64,000 nt of DNA from Vibrio sp. JPW-9-11-11 (GCF_013369335.1 NZ_SZQJ01000008.1:1-64000); one strand, 5' to 3'; counted from the stretch's first letter, positions 8,753-18,082 are shown. Program-made: numbers and translations. Notes: generated by a model from the sequence alone, not told the origin.

Positions 8753-11611
8753 CTAACGGATGATTTCAAGCTCTTCTATCGGAATCTGTAAACTTTCTAG
8801 CTGAGCTTTTAAGCTCTGCGCGTCACCCACCACTATGATTTGATAATCCTGTGGGCTAAACCACTTGCTCGCCAGTTGGTTTAGGGTGCGTTTATCAACC
8901 GTCTCGACAATCTCGTTACGCTGCTTGAGGTAATCTTCATCCAAACTATAGGCAAGAATACTACCAAGCAGTCCGGCTTTCTGTGAAGGCGTTTCATACT
9001 TTAGCGCATCTTGTTGACCGACCGCCAAGCGTAAAAATTTCATTTCCTCATCTGTCATTCCGTCTTGACTATACTTGGTGAGTTCTTTTTGCATCTCAAT
9101 CAATGACGCCAAGGTCGCATCGGCGCGAACTTGTGCCGAGAAGACAATCGCCCCCACTTCTCGATTGGAAGCCAGATAACCGCTGGCGCCATATGTGTAC
9201 CCTTTGTCTTCACGCAAGTTCTGGTTAACTCGGCTGTTGAAGTTACCCGCTAAATTAAAGTTAGCCAACTGAGTCAGGAAGACTTCCCCTGTAGCATCAA
9301 ACGGCAACCCTTGGCGCACCATTCTCACGATGCTTTGCGGTGCTCCAGGTTTATCAACCAAATAGATTCTGGGCTCTGTTAACGGATTGACTGACTGCGC
9401 TCTCAGTAACGGGGGGATTTTCCCCTGCCACTGAGCGATAAAACCAAGCTGCTGCTTGACTTGACGCTTAGTCATATCGCCTACAACGATTATCTGTGCA
9501 CCTTGCGGCGTGTAATGGCGCTGATAGAACTGTTTCACATCGGCAAGGGTAAGTGCTGCCACCGAAGACTCAGTACCATCATTGGGTCTCTGATAAATAG
9601 TATCAGCAAACAGCACTTGCCTGGTCGCTTGAGACGCCAACCAACTCGGTCTTTGATGTTGATAAACCAAGCCTTCGAGCATCTGTTTCTGTATGCGTTC
9701 GAAGTCTTGTTGACGAAATGCTGGCTTAAACAACACCTCTTGGGCGATTACTAGCGTCTCGGTTAAGTTTTTTTCCAAACTCGATACGGATAGCGTCGTG
9801 GTGTAGTTACCCGCGCTGACGGATAAGGTACTGCCGAGCTTATCGAGACGCGCTTGAATCTCCTCTAGGCTAGAGTCTAACGTCGCTTCTTGCATCATGG
9901 CCGCTGTCAATTTGGCCAGCCCCTCCTGGCCGGGTGCCACATAACGCTCCCCAGCAGGAAAGCTGATTTCTAACTGGACTGTTGGAGTTTCTGAACTGAC
10001 CGTACCAAGCACTTCGGCGCCATTCTCAAAGTATAAGCGATACAGATCTGGCATCTCAGCTTTAACCGCTTCCGCGACCTCAGGCATAACTGAACGATCA
10101 AAGTCATCCACTGCTTTACGGTAAATGAGCTGATCTTCGGTAAGAGTTTGATGCTCTGGTAAGCGACGTTCTGGGGTGACAAAAGTGGCAGGCTTGGCCG
10201 CCAATTCTGATTTCCCTCTTGGCACCACACTCAACGCCACTTTGTGATGACCATTGAGATACTGCTTGTAGGCTGCCATCACCGACTCTGGCGTAACAGC
10301 TCGAATTTGTTCCAACTGAGATTGAATCCGGTCAGGTTGACCAAAAAACGTTTGATTTGAGGCCAGCTGAGAGACCTTGCCACGCACGCTTTGCAACGCA
10401 AAAACTGCGTTAGCTTCAGCCATACCGCTAATTTGTTCTAGTCGTGCCTCATCGACACCTTGAGCTTCAAACTCTGCTAGGGTCTGCATCATTTCTTGAT
10501 ATAAAGGAGACAGCGCAGCTTTGTCACCAGAAGGCGCCATCGCGTATACATAAAAAGTACACGCCAGTTCAGCACAATCTTGGAACGCGCCAGCATCGAC
10601 AGCTCGTTGAGTTTTGACCAATTTTTGATAGAGCAAACTATTAGCACCATCCCCAAGCACTTTGGCTAACGCATCAAGCGATGCCTGCTGCTCGGCCCCC
10701 TTGTATTGGGTCGGCCAACCTATTAATAGCATTGGCTGTTGAATGCGATCTTCCAAAGTCACATAACGGTCTTCATTCAAGGTGGCGGGCTGCTTAGGCG
10801 CTTTTTCAACGTGCGGCCCTCGTGGGATCGAACCGAAATACTGGTTTACCCAAGCTAATGTCTGATCGATATCGATATCGCCACCTATGGTCAGAACCGC
10901 GTTATTCGGCCCATACCATCGCAGGAAGAACGCTTTAAGGTCATTGACATCCACTCGGTCTAAATCTTCTACATAACCAATAGTTTGCCAAGAATATGGA
11001 TGGCCTTCAGGGTACATGGCTTCGGCCATTTTTTCCCACATTAACCCATATGGACGATTGTCATAATTTTGCGCCCGTTCGTTTTTGACCGTTTCACGCT
11101 GAATCTCGAACTTACGCTGCGACACCGCGTCGAGTAGAAAGCCCATGCGGTCAGACTCCAGCCACAACATTTTTTCTAGCTGATTGGCTGGAACGGTTTC
11201 AAAATAGTTAGTGCGGTCACGATTGGTGGTGCCGTTAAGTGAACCGCCGGCCTCAGTAATAATTTTGAAATGCTGCTGATCGCCAACGTTCTCACTGCCT
11301 TGAAACATCATATGTTCAAAGAAGTGTGCAAAGCCTGACTTTCCAACTTCCTCACGTGCAGATCCTACATGGTAAGTCACATCAACATGAACCAAAGGGT
11401 CAGAGCTATCTGGGGAGAGAATGACCGTGAGACCATTATCGAGTTGATATTTTGAGTATGGAATCATCGCCTTACCAGGTTGAGCGTCGACCTCTTCAAT
11501 CAGAGTGACGCCTGGCGGCAAGGAAGAAAAAAATGGTACCGAAGTGAGCGTGTTACTAGAACAGCCATATAGTGCGAGAAGGGAAACCGCACCAAGCCAG
11601 AACTTTCTCAT
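8753..11611 (-). CDS. M16 family zinc metallopeptidase, lipoprotein
   Basis: A 952-residue pitrilysin-family peptidase. A signal peptide with lipobox LYGC (Cys17) followed by SSN predicts a lipid-anchored envelope protein. The first M16 domain carries the inverted zinc motif HFFEH (96-100) with the distal Glu near 178. The second half repeats the fold but lacks an HxxEH motif, as is usual for two-domain M16 enzymes in which one half is catalytic and the other structural. It probably degrades peptides in the periplasm; the substrate is unknown. It is the last gene of a probable three-gene operon, starting 9 bp after yqaA. Confidence 0.9.
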   Translation of the reverse strand: MRKFWLGAVSLLALYGCSSNTLTSVPFFSSLPPGVTLIEEVDAQPGKAMIPYSKYQLDNGLTVILSPDSSDPLVHVDVTYHVGSAREEVGKSGFAHFFEHMMFQGSENVGDQQHFKIITEAGGSLNGTTNRDRTNYFETVPANQLEKMLWLESDRMGFLLDAVSQRKFEIQRETVKNERAQNYDNRPYGLMWEKMAEAMYPEGHPYSWQTIGYVEDLDRVDVNDLKAFFLRWYGPNNAVLTIGGDIDIDQTLAWVNQYFGSIPRGPHVEKAPKQPATLNEDRYVTLEDRIQQPMLLIGWPTQYKGAEQQASLDALAKVLGDGANSLLYQKLVKTQRAVDAGAFQDCAELACTFYVYAMAPSGDKAALSPLYQEMMQTLAEFEAQGVDEARLEQISGMAEANAVFALQSVRGKVSQLASNQTFFGQPDRIQSQLEQIRAVTPESVMAAYKQYLNGHHKVALSVVPRGKSELAAKPATFVTPERRLPEHQTLTEDQLIYRKAVDDFDRSVMPEVAEAVKAEMPDLYRLYFENGAEVLGTVSSETPTVQLEISFPAGERYVAPGQEGLAKLTAAMMQEATLDSSLEEIQARLDKLGSTLSVSAGNYTTTLSVSSLEKNLTETLVIAQEVLFKPAFRQQDFERIQKQMLEGLVYQHQRPSWLASQATRQVLFADTIYQRPNDGTESSVAALTLADVKQFYQRHYTPQGAQIIVVGDMTKRQVKQQLGFIAQWQGKIPPLLRAQSVNPLTEPRIYLVDKPGAPQSIVRMVRQGLPFDATGEVFLTQLANFNLAGNFNSRVNQNLREDKGYTYGASGYLASNREVGAIVFSAQVRADATLASLIEMQKELTKYSQDGMTDEEMKFLRLAVGQQDALKYETPSQKAGLLGSILAYSLDEDYLKQRNEIVETVDKRTLNQLASKWFSPQDYQIIVVGDAQSLKAQLESLQIPIEELEIIR

Positions 11612-11620
11612 GACATCCCC

Positions 11621-12082
11621 TTAAAACAATCCAAAATACACCGCTGCGAGTAGGCTATAGCGCAGCGCTTTACCGATTAAAATCAACCACAAACAAGGCC
11701 AAAAATGCATTCTTAGCCATCCAGCAGCCAAACACAATGGATCACCAATAATCGGTAACCAACTTAACAGCAGAGACCAATAACCGTATCTATTCAACCA
11801 CAACAATGCTTTATGACCATGCTTTTCATCTTGAGTTCGATTGGGTAACCACAAGCCGAGCCAATAGTTGGTCAAACCACCTAACGTATTGCCGATGGTA
11901 GCCACAGCAAGGATAACGAGCGTTGAGTATTGATTGAGGGAAAGGGTGGCGATCAACCCAGCTTCAGAGCCACCGGGCAAAAGAGTGGCACTGAGAAATC
12001 CACTAAAAAAGAGAACCCACAGTGCCGAATCAGAAAACCAAAGAGCAAACGAGGCAAAAGCGCTGTTAAACGCTTCTAGCAT
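11621..12082 (-). CDS. YqaA family inner-membrane protein (DedA-related)
   Basis: A 153-residue protein with four or five predicted membrane segments. Residues near 30-45 contain SATLLPGGSEAG, and YGYWSLLLSWLPIIGDPLCLAAG near 100-122 is typical of the SNARE-associated/DedA-like YqaA group. The molecular role is unknown; relatives are linked to membrane integrity and lipid carrier movement. Its start overlaps the end of the upstream dehydrogenase gene by 7 bp, indicating translational coupling, and the M16 gene follows 9 bp later. Confidence 0.87.
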   Translation of the reverse strand: MLEAFNSAFASFALWFSDSALWVLFFSGFLSATLLPGGSEAGLIATLSLNQYSTLVILAVATIGNTLGGLTNYWLGLWLPNRTQDEKHGHKALLWLNRYGYWSLLLSWLPIIGDPLCLAAGWLRMHFWPCLWLILIGKALRYSLLAAVYFGLF

Positions 12083-13026
12083 TGCATATCAAGCAACACC
12101 TTGCCTCGCGTATGACCCGTTTCAATTTGTTGGTGCGCTTCGATTGCTTGCTCTAGCGGATAGATCTGTTGGATTTCAGTTTTGACGAGTCCGACACTCA
12201 CCATATATAACAACGCATCTAGCTGCTCTGGATTTGGGTCGACCAACATTCCAGTGGCTTCAAAGCCAAGCAGTTTCGCTTTCTCACAAATCATTTCCGC
12301 GCTCAACGTCGGCACCGTCACCACAGTTCCACCGTCTTTAAGACAGTTGAGCGCATCTAACGCCGCATCGCCACCAATCAGATCGATCAGTACATCAGCC
12401 TCTTCAACACGTTCAGAAACGGGGGCAAACTTGTAGTTTACGGCATGTGCGCCGAGCGTTGCCATGTAGTCAAGGTTAGCTTCGCTGCACGTGGTAAACA
12501 CCTCGGCTTTCGCCGCCACAGCCACTTGAATCGCAATATGCCCGACGCCACCGGCCCCTGCAAGGATCAACACTCGCTGACCCTCTTTTACCCCAGCTTT
12601 ATCGAGCGCTTGTACTGCGGTTTGGCCAGCCAGAGGTAGTGCTGCCGCAGCTTCTAATGTCACGGAATCAGGTACTTTACTCAATGCGCTCTCGGGTACT
12701 GCTACATACTGACTGTAACCACCGCCTTGTAGCGGAAAACCAATAAAACCAGCCACTTTGTCTGCCACATTAAAGCGCTCCGCTTGCGCTCCCAGCGAAA
12801 TGATTTCACCGGCAATATCGTAGCCCGGAACCCATGGCAGTTTGTCTTTATTTTCTGAAGCCGCCCAACCTAGGCCTGCGCGAGTTTTTGCATCGATAGG
12901 GTTCACACCAGCAAAGTGTACTTTGACCAGCACTTCGCCTGCCTGTGGTTCAGGCACTGGGGCGACTTGAGTCACCAGGACACTAGGGGCACCAAATTGA
13001 GAGATTGCGATTTGTCTGTTTTCCAT
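12076..13026 (-). CDS. Zinc-independent quinone oxidoreductase-like alcohol dehydrogenase (MDR superfamily)
   Basis: A 316-residue medium-chain dehydrogenase/reductase. An N-terminal GroES-like domain contains VHFAGVNPIDAKTRAG. The nucleotide-binding motif AGAGGVGHIAIQVA lies near 152-165. The cysteine/histidine ligands of zinc alcohol dehydrogenases are absent, so it more likely reduces quinones or enones with NADPH. The exact substrate cannot be told. It is first in the operon with yqaA and the M16 peptidase, directly after the oad terminator. Confidence 0.85.
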   Translation of the reverse strand: MENRQIAISQFGAPSVLVTQVAPVPEPQAGEVLVKVHFAGVNPIDAKTRAGLGWAASENKDKLPWVPGYDIAGEIISLGAQAERFNVADKVAGFIGFPLQGGGYSQYVAVPESALSKVPDSVTLEAAAALPLAGQTAVQALDKAGVKEGQRVLILAGAGGVGHIAIQVAVAAKAEVFTTCSEANLDYMATLGAHAVNYKFAPVSERVEEADVLIDLIGGDAALDALNCLKDGGTVVTVPTLSAEMICEKAKLLGFEATGMLVDPNPEQLDALLYMVSVGLVKTEIQQIYPLEQAIEAHQQIETGHTRGKVLLDMQC

Positions 13027-13045
13027 TTTTTCATTTCCCTATCGA

Positions 13046-13075
13046 TATAAAAAAGGGATGCGAAAGCATCCCTTT
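13046..13075 (-). terminator. Terminator of the oadGAB operon
   Basis: AAAGGGATGC (13052-13061) and GCATCCCTTT (13066-13075) form a 10-bp stem with a GAAA-type loop. In leftward transcription it is followed by TTTTTTAT, giving a strong intrinsic terminator downstream of oadB. Confidence 0.88.
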
Positions 13076-13148
13076 GAATATATACCATTTATTACGCAGT
13101 GTTGACCACTTGTGCGCAAATTAACCTCTGGCTCACATTAACCCTATT

Positions 13149-14279
13149 TTAGCCAACCAACGCCAGCAGAATACCCGCCGCAACTGCAGAGCCCAATACC
13201 CCCGCCACGTTCGGTCCCATTGCATGCATCAATAGGAAGTTCTGCGGATTCGCTTCGAGGCCAACTTTGTTGACGACGCGCGCTGCCATTGGAACCGCCG
13301 ATACGCCAGCCGCCCCAATCAACGGATTAATGTCTTCCTTAGAGAACTTATTGAGTAACTTGGCCATCAAGACACCGCCTGCGGTACCAATACTGAAAGC
13401 AACAGCGCCCAAAGCCAAAATACCTAAAGTTTCCACATTGAGAAACTCTTCCGCTTGCAGTTTTGACCCCACACCGAGTCCAAGGAAAATAGTCACTATA
13501 TTGATCAACTCGTTTTGGGCCGTCTTCGACAAACGTTCGACCACACCTGCTTCGCGCATTAGGTTTCCGAGACAGAACATCCCCACCAATGGCGTGGCCG
13601 CAGGTAAGAACAGAATCGTCATCAGTAACACCGCCAGTGGGAACAGAATTTTCTCAGCTTTGCCTACATGACGAAGCTGCGCCATCTGAACTTTACGCTC
13701 TTCTGGGCTGGTCAATGCCTTCATGATCGGTGGCTGAATGATTGGAACTAGCGCCATGTAACTGTAGGCAGCGACCGCAATGGCCCCTAACAGGTCTGGT
13801 GAAAGTTGACTCGCTAGGAAAATAGCGGTTGGGCCATCGGCTCCCCCAATAATCGCGATAGAGGCGGCGTCTGGCATACTAAACTCCATCCCCGGCACAT
13901 AGTTAAGTAAAATCGCGCCAAACAGAGTCGCAAAGATACCGAACTGTGCCGCGGCGCCTAACCATAGAGTTTTAGGGTTAGCGATCAGCGCTCCAAAGTC
14001 CGTCATGGCTCCTACACCCATGAAGATTAGAAGCGGAAAGATCCCTGATTCAATCCCCACATAGTAGACGTAGTAAAGCAATCCACCTTCTTCGGTAAAG
14101 CCCGCATTAGGAATATTCGCTAAAATAGCACCAAAACCAATCGGCAAAAGTAGCAATGGCTCAAAGCCTTTGCGAATGGCCAAAAACAGCAGCAAACAAC
14201 CCACTAAGATCATGCATAGTTGATCAAACTCAAAATGCGCAATCCCTGTTTCAGACCATAAGATCTTTAATCCTTCCAT
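13149..14279 (-). CDS. oadB: Oxaloacetate decarboxylase, Na+-pumping beta subunit
   Basis: The integral membrane subunit that decarboxylates carboxybiotin and exports Na+. The 376 residues contain about nine to eleven hydrophobic segments. [15 protein letters not shown] holds the conserved Asp involved in Na+ movement, and the glycine-rich [13 protein letters not shown] region is typical. It is shorter than the roughly 430-residue Klebsiella form, consistent with the shorter vibrio-type beta subunits. It starts 9 bp after oadA and ends the operon. Confidence 0.95.
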   Translation of the reverse strand: MEGLKILWSETGIAHFEFDQLCMILVGCLLLFLAIRKGFEPLLLLPIGFGAILANIPNAGFTEEGGLLYYVYYVGIESGIFPLLIFMGVGAMTDFGALIANPKTLWLGAAAQFGIFATLFGAILLNYVPGMEFSMPDAASIAIIGGADGPTAIFLASQLSPDLLGAIAVAAYSYMALVPIIQPPIMKALTSPEERKVQMAQLRHVGKAEKILFPLAVLLMTILFLPAATPLVGMFCLGNLMREAGVVERLSKTAQNELINIVTIFLGLGVGSKLQAEEFLNVETLGILALGAVAFSIGTAGGVLMAKLLNKFSKEDINPLIGAAGVSAVPMAARVVNKVGLEANPQNFLLMHAMGPNVAGVLGSAVAAGILLALVG

Positions 14280-14288
14280 GATGCTCCC

Positions 14289-16079
14289 TTACGCCAAACT
14301 CAGTAGAGGAGCCCCTACCGTCACGGCATCACCTTCTTTGACATGAAGGTCTTGAACGACGCCGCCACGTGCCGCACGTACTTCGGTTTCCATCTTCATC
14401 GCTTCAAGAATCAACAGTACATCCCCCTCTTCAACCTGGGCGCCACTTTGTACATTGACTTTAAAGATGTTCCCAGCCAAAGGCGCAGGAACCGTCTCAC
14501 TGTTGCCAGCCGGGGCTGATGCAACAGGTGCTGCCGCAGGTTGGGCATTTGCAGCAGGTGCGACTGAGGTTAGCTGTCCTTGAGGACCAACTTCTACATC
14601 GTAAACCTGACCATCAACCTTAACGCTGTAGGTCTCAATACCACCTTGAGCAGGTTGCGCTTGAGGAGCCACAGGCGCTTCTTCTAGCCATGGCGCAGGC
14701 TCAAAGGCATCAGAGTTGTGACGGTTCTTGAGGAACTTCAAACCAACTTGAGGGAACAATGCGTAAGTCAGTACGTCATCAACGGTATCTTCCGCCAGTG
14801 AAATGCCTTCTTGTTTCGCTTTTGTCAGTAGCTCTTCGGTCAAACTATCCATTTCCGCTGCAAGCAAATCAGCAGGGCGACAAGTAATCGCTTCCGCGCC
14901 ATCGAGCACTTTCGCCTGTAGCTCTGCGTTGACTTCTGCTGGCGCCGCGCCGTATTCACCTTTCAATACGCCCGCGGTTTCTTTGGTGATGCTCTTATAG
15001 CGTTCACCAGTAAGAACGTTGATGACTGCCTGTGTGCCGACGATCTGAGACGTTGGCGTTACAAGAGGGATGTAACCAAGATCTTTACGTACGCGTGGGA
15101 TCTCTTCGAGTACTTCGTCCAACTTATCAGCCGCACCTTGCTCTTTTAGCTGACCTTCCATGTTGGTCAACATGCCACCAGGCACTTGAGCGATAAGGAT
15201 GCGAGAATCGACACCTTTTAGCTGGCCTTCGAACTTAGCGTACTTCTTACGAACATCACGGAAGTAAGCAGCAATAGGTTCAATTTGGTCAAGCTTAAGG
15301 TTGGTGTCACGTTCTGTGCCTTGCAGCATCGCCACGACTGTCTCGGTTGGTGTGTGACCGTACGTACAGCTCATCGAGGAGATTGCGGTATCAAGAATAT
15401 CAACGCCCGCTTCCACGGCTTTTACGGCCGTTGCAGTAGAGAGGCCTGTGGTGGCATGACAGTGTAGTGCCAGCGGCACATCACATGACGCTTTAATACG
15501 TGAAATCAGCTCTTCTGCTTCGTAAGGTTTAAGCAAACCTGACATGTCTTTAATACACAGTGAATGGCAGCCCAAATCTTCTAGGCGTTTTGCCAAATCG
15601 ACCCAAGTCTCGGTATTGTGTACCGGACTAGTGGTGTAAGAGAGTGTCCCTTGAGCGTGAGCTCCTACATCAACAGCCGCTTTGACCGCTTTTTCAAAGT
15701 TTCGCACATCGTTCATCGCGTCAAAGATACGGAATACATCCATCCCATTCGCGTGCGCGCGCTCAACAAATTTCTCGACTACGTCATCAGCATAGTGGCG
15801 ATAACCTAAAAGGTTCTGACCGCGCAGTAGCATTTGCATTGGCGTATTCGGCATCGCTTTCTTCAAAGCACGTAAGCGCTCCCATGGGTCTTCACCCAAA
15901 AAGCGGATACAGGCATCAAATGTTGCCCCGCCCCAAGTCTCTAGAGACCAGTAACCGACTTTATCCAGTTCCTCTGCGATAGGTAACATATCCTCCAAGC
16001 GCATACGCGTCGCAAACAGCGACTGATGGGCGTCACGAAGGACCACGTCCGTTAAAGCTAGTGGTTTAGACATGCTCAT
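14289..16079 (-). CDS. oadA: Oxaloacetate decarboxylase alpha subunit (carboxyltransferase plus biotin carrier)
   Basis: A 596-residue peripheral subunit. The N-terminal carboxyltransferase TIM barrel opens with [18 protein letters not shown] (metal-binding Asp and His residues). A helical region follows, then an Ala/Pro-rich flexible linker at about 485-525, then a C-terminal biotinyl domain with the biotin attachment motif EAMKME. It moves the carboxyl group of oxaloacetate to biotin, producing pyruvate. Together with OadB and OadG it forms a sodium pump at the inner membrane. Confidence 0.97.
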   Translation of the reverse strand: MSMSKPLALTDVVLRDAHQSLFATRMRLEDMLPIAEELDKVGYWSLETWGGATFDACIRFLGEDPWERLRALKKAMPNTPMQMLLRGQNLLGYRHYADDVVEKFVERAHANGMDVFRIFDAMNDVRNFEKAVKAAVDVGAHAQGTLSYTTSPVHNTETWVDLAKRLEDLGCHSLCIKDMSGLLKPYEAEELISRIKASCDVPLALHCHATTGLSTATAVKAVEAGVDILDTAISSMSCTYGHTPTETVVAMLQGTERDTNLKLDQIEPIAAYFRDVRKKYAKFEGQLKGVDSRILIAQVPGGMLTNMEGQLKEQGAADKLDEVLEEIPRVRKDLGYIPLVTPTSQIVGTQAVINVLTGERYKSITKETAGVLKGEYGAAPAEVNAELQAKVLDGAEAITCRPADLLAAEMDSLTEELLTKAKQEGISLAEDTVDDVLTYALFPQVGLKFLKNRHNSDAFEPAPWLEEAPVAPQAQPAQGGIETYSVKVDGQVYDVEVGPQGQLTSVAPAANAQPAAAPVASAPAGNSETVPAPLAGNIFKVNVQSGAQVEEGDVLLILEAMKMETEVRAARGGVVQDLHVKEGDAVTVGAPLLSLA

Positions 16080-16104
16080 TAACTCCTTTTAATCCTATCA
16101 AATG

Positions 16105-16362
16105 CTACTTAGCGGTAGAGGTACGGTACTGGTGTACCGCTGCGGAAATGGCCGCAACTACTTTCGGGCTAACAGCAGAAGATGGTGTTTGAATTTTGTT
16201 ATTTTGATTGGGTGTCGCGATCGGCTCTGGCACTTCTTCGGGAAGCAGTTTTGACATCAACCGAACGAGGTAAACAAGAATAGTGAGGAAAATAAATACT
16301 ACCGACATCCCAGTGATCATCAGGGTGGCAGCATCTACTAGCAGGCTTCCAATATTATCCAT
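16105..16362 (-). CDS. oadG: Oxaloacetate decarboxylase gamma subunit
   Basis: A small subunit with one membrane anchor at about residues 9-33 and a polar C-terminal tail that holds the OadA-OadB complex together and, in known homologues, binds zinc. I chose the start at 16360-16362 (MDNIGSLL, 85 residues) because GAAAGGA lies a suitable distance upstream. An upstream in-frame ATG at 16383 would overlap that ribosome binding site. It is first gene of the operon, 25 bp before oadA. Confidence 0.9.
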   Translation of the reverse strand: MDNIGSLLVDAATLMITGMSVVFIFLTILVYLVRLMSKLLPEEVPEPIATPNQNNKIQTPSSAVSPKVVAAISAAVHQYRTSTAK

Positions 16363-16507
16363 TTTGCATCCTTTCTTTGTCATCCTGACAACAGTGCTAA
16401 GTGTATGGCTAAGAACTTCGTGTTCTATGGCAGCTCAACTTAACTTTTGACCAGACATCGGCTGGCTTTCTGATTTGCAGGACTCACCGTAAAATCCTGA
16501 CAAGAGG
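16363..16507 (-). other. Putative structured 5' leader of oadGAB
   Basis: About 145 transcribed bases precede oadG. By eye they fold into CAGGA/TCCTG with a 12-nt loop (16478-16499), CCAG/CTGG (16451-16465) and a nested arm ending in AGAAC-acgaa-GTTCT (16412-16426) closed by GCT/AGC and TAAGT/ACTTA. No U-tract terminator or known riboswitch signature was recognised. It may control translation or mRNA stability. Confidence 0.4.
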
Positions 16508-16513
16508 TCTAGG

Positions 16514-16541
16514 ATTATCTCGATTGATTAAACTTTGTCAA
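16514..16541 (-). promoter_or_regulatory. Probable sigma-70 promoter of oadGAB
   Basis: On the leftward strand TTGACA (16536-16541) is followed after 16 bp by GATAAT (16514-16519), a near-consensus promoter. It places the transcript start near 16507, about 145 bases before oadG. Confidence 0.65.
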
Positions 16542-16773
16542 TTTTGTTTAAGGTGCTATTGAGGATAATGCACAAATCTAGGGAGTTATTCGTCACACAA
16601 ATCACATAAATCTGCAATATCGCGCCAAACAAGCACAAATAACTGTGTCTTTTCTGACGTTAAGCGATAAAACGAATTAATACTGCGATTGGCTTAAAAG
16701 AATCTAGAAATTAAGTTTAAAAACAATTACTTGTAAAACCAAAGTTTCAAAAATGTTAAGTGATAGTTACAAA
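16542..16773. other. AT-rich intergenic region between the oad promoter and the tRNA terminator
   Basis: This stretch upstream of the oad promoter contains no supported reading frame. A TGTGATTTGTGTGA sequence on the minus strand near 16590-16603 vaguely resembles a CRP half-site, but the second half is poor. I see nothing else definite. Confidence 0.4.
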
Positions 16774-16803
16774 AAAGCCCCGCTATTTCTAGCAGGGCTT
16801 TTA
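16774..16803 (-). terminator. Terminator of the tRNA-Ser/tRNA-Arg array
   Basis: On the minus strand AAAGCCCtGCT and AGCgGGGCTTT pair around a short loop, followed by TTTTTG. It lies directly after the last tRNA-Arg in the leftward transcript. Confidence 0.88.
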
Positions 16804-16809
16804 AATAAG

Positions 16810-16886
16810 TGGCGCGTCCTGGAGGATTCGAACCTCCGACCGCCTGGTTCGTAGCCAGGTACTCTATCCAGCTGAGCTAAGGACGC
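16810..16886 (-). tRNA. tRNA-Arg (anticodon ACG), copy 1
   Basis: A 77-nt tRNA with acceptor arms GCGTCCT/AGGACGC, discriminator G and encoded CCA. The anticodon stem CTGG/CCAG encloses CTACGAA, giving ACG, whose A is normally edited to inosine to read CGU/CGC/CGA. It is the promoter-distal copy of the array. Confidence 0.95.
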
Positions 16887-16982
16887 GCTATGTTCTCGAA
16901 AACGAGAATTGTGAAGTATATCACACTGTCTCTTTGGAACAACAGGGCTTTAAAACAAAAAAATTGGCCATAAGCCAATTAA

Positions 16983-17075
16983 TGGCGGTGAGGGAGGGAT
17001 TCGAACCCTCGATACGGCTACAAACCGTATACTCCCTTAGCAGGGGAGCGCCTTCAGCCTCTCGGCCACCTCACC
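16983..17075 (-). tRNA. tRNA-Ser (anticodon GCU), copy 1
   Basis: A 93-nt class II tRNA with acceptor arms GGTGAGG/CCTCACC, discriminator G and encoded CCA. The anticodon loop CTGCTAA gives GCU (reads AGU/AGC), and a long variable arm is present. The sequence is identical to the other two copies. Confidence 0.95.
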
Positions 17076-17099
17076 GTTTTATTCCCTGGTAAGGAAATA

Positions 17100-17176
17100 T
17101 GGCGCGTCCTGGAGGATTCGAACCTCCGACCGCCTGGTTCGTAGCCAGGTACTCTATCCAGCTGAGCTAAGGACGC
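17100..17176 (-). tRNA. tRNA-Arg (anticodon ACG), copy 2
   Basis: Identical in sequence to the copy at 16810-16886, with encoded CCA and anticodon ACG. It lies within the 267-bp tandem repeat unit. Confidence 0.95.
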
Positions 17177-17249
17177 GCTATGCTTTCTTGCTAAAGAAAG
17201 TTGTTTTAAAGCTGTTCCGAAGAACGTTCTTCCGAAGAAGAAGCAAGAA

Positions 17250-17342
17250 TGGCGGTGAGGGAGGGATTCGAACCCTCGATACGGCTACAAACCGTATACT
17301 CCCTTAGCAGGGGAGCGCCTTCAGCCTCTCGGCCACCTCACC
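17250..17342 (-). tRNA. tRNA-Ser (anticodon GCU), copy 2
   Basis: Identical to the copy 267 bp away on either side. It is a class II tRNA with anticodon GCU and encoded CCA. Confidence 0.95.
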
Positions 17343-17366
17343 GTTTTATTCCCTGGTAAGGAAATA

Positions 17367-17443
17367 TGGCGCGTCCTGGAGGATTCGAACCTCCGACCGC
17401 CTGGTTCGTAGCCAGGTACTCTATCCAGCTGAGCTAAGGACGC
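17367..17443 (-). tRNA. tRNA-Arg (anticodon ACG), copy 3
   Basis: The third identical tRNA-Arg, exactly 267 bp from copy 2, with the same flanking spacer sequence. Confidence 0.95.
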
Positions 17444-17516
17444 GCTATGCTTTCTTGCTAAAGAAAGTTGTTTTAAAGCTGTTCCGAAGAACGTTCTTCC
17501 GAAGAAGAAGCAAGAA

Positions 17517-17609
17517 TGGCGGTGAGGGAGGGATTCGAACCCTCGATACGGCTACAAACCGTATACTCCCTTAGCAGGGGAGCGCCTTCAGCCTCTCGGC
17601 CACCTCACC
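17517..17609 (-). tRNA. tRNA-Ser (anticodon GCU), copy 3
   Basis: The promoter-proximal tRNA of the array, a 93-nt class II tRNA with anticodon GCU and encoded CCA. A strong promoter with a GC-rich discriminator lies just upstream. Confidence 0.95.
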
Positions 17610-17624
17610 GTCTTGCGGAGGCAC

Positions 17625-17652
17625 ATATTACGATTTACCAAAAATATGTCAA
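17625..17652 (-). promoter_or_regulatory. Promoter of the tRNA-Ser/tRNA-Arg operon
   Basis: On the leftward strand TTGACA (17647-17652), a 16-bp spacer and TAATAT (17625-17630) are followed by the GC-rich discriminator GTGCCTCCGC, typical of growth-rate-controlled stable RNA promoters. Confidence 0.8.
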
Positions 17653-17752
17653 ACATTTTCTTGGCAAAAACGCCAAAAAGTCTTTTAACCGTTGGCTATT
17701 TAATCAAAGCGATGCTAATTCGCTCTTTTTGTTATAAATAACGCTTTTTCAC

Positions 17753-17782
17753 GCACAAAAAAGGCTGACAATTTGCCAGCCT
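17753..17782 (-). terminator. Terminator of csrA
   Basis: AGGCTG (17762-17767) and CAGCCT (17777-17782) form a stem that on the minus strand is followed by TTTTTTGTG. It separates csrA from the tRNA operon promoter. Confidence 0.82.
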
Positions 17783-17792
17783 CTTCGTGTAA

Positions 17793-17990
17793 TTAGTAGT
17801 TGCCTGAAGCAGCGTTACCATTACCTTTTTCTGCCTGAATGCGCATGTAGATTTCTTCACGGTGAACAGACACTTCTTTCGGAGCATTGACGCCGATACG
17901 CACTTGGTTACCTTTAACACCAAGTACAGTTACTGTGACTTCATCACCGATCATAAGAGTTTCACCAACACGGCGAGTTAAAATTAGCAT
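17793..17990 (-). CDS. csrA: Carbon storage regulator, RNA-binding protein
   Basis: A 65-residue homodimeric protein that binds GGA motifs in mRNA leaders and controls carbon metabolism, motility and virulence; it is titrated by CsrB-type small RNAs. The sequence opens with [18 protein letters not shown], and the RNA-contact region VHREEIY near 42-48 is intact. A consensus ribosome binding site (AAGGAG) lies upstream of the ATG. Its position between aspartokinase and a tRNA-Ser/Arg cluster is the conserved gammaproteobacterial arrangement. Confidence 0.98.
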   Translation of the reverse strand: MLILTRRVGETLMIGDEVTVTVLGVKGNQVRIGVNAPKEVSVHREEIYMRIQAEKGNGNAASGNY

Positions 17991-18082
17991 TCTGTGCTCC
18001 TTGAGTAATCTCTGATTTATCTTGCTACTAGGCTATTATCCAACAAAAGTGATATTTTCGTAAACTCAATTGTGGCCCGGAT

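Larger units (their letters stand above)
17076..17609. repeat. Tandem 267-bp repeat carrying Ser-Arg tRNA pairs
   Basis: Two consecutive 267-bp units (17076-17342 and 17343-17609) contain the same order of tRNAs and the same spacers, including a roughly 73-bp spacer with GTTCCGAAGAACGTTCTTCC. A third, diverged pair lies to the left at 16810-17075, with a different 96-bp spacer. The near-perfect identity indicates recent duplication or ongoing gene conversion. Confidence 0.9.

Noticed and set aside
13267..13671. 134-codon antisense frame over oadB
   Set aside because: It is a codon-usage shadow of a conserved membrane protein gene.
16363..16507. Cyclic-di-GMP (GEMM) or cobalamin riboswitch in the oad leader
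   Set aside because: A few words resemble parts of these motifs, but the conserved cores and order do not match.
16810..17609. CRISPR-like array from regularly spaced repeats
   Set aside because: The repeats are whole tRNA genes with a 267-bp period, not short direct repeats with unique spacers.
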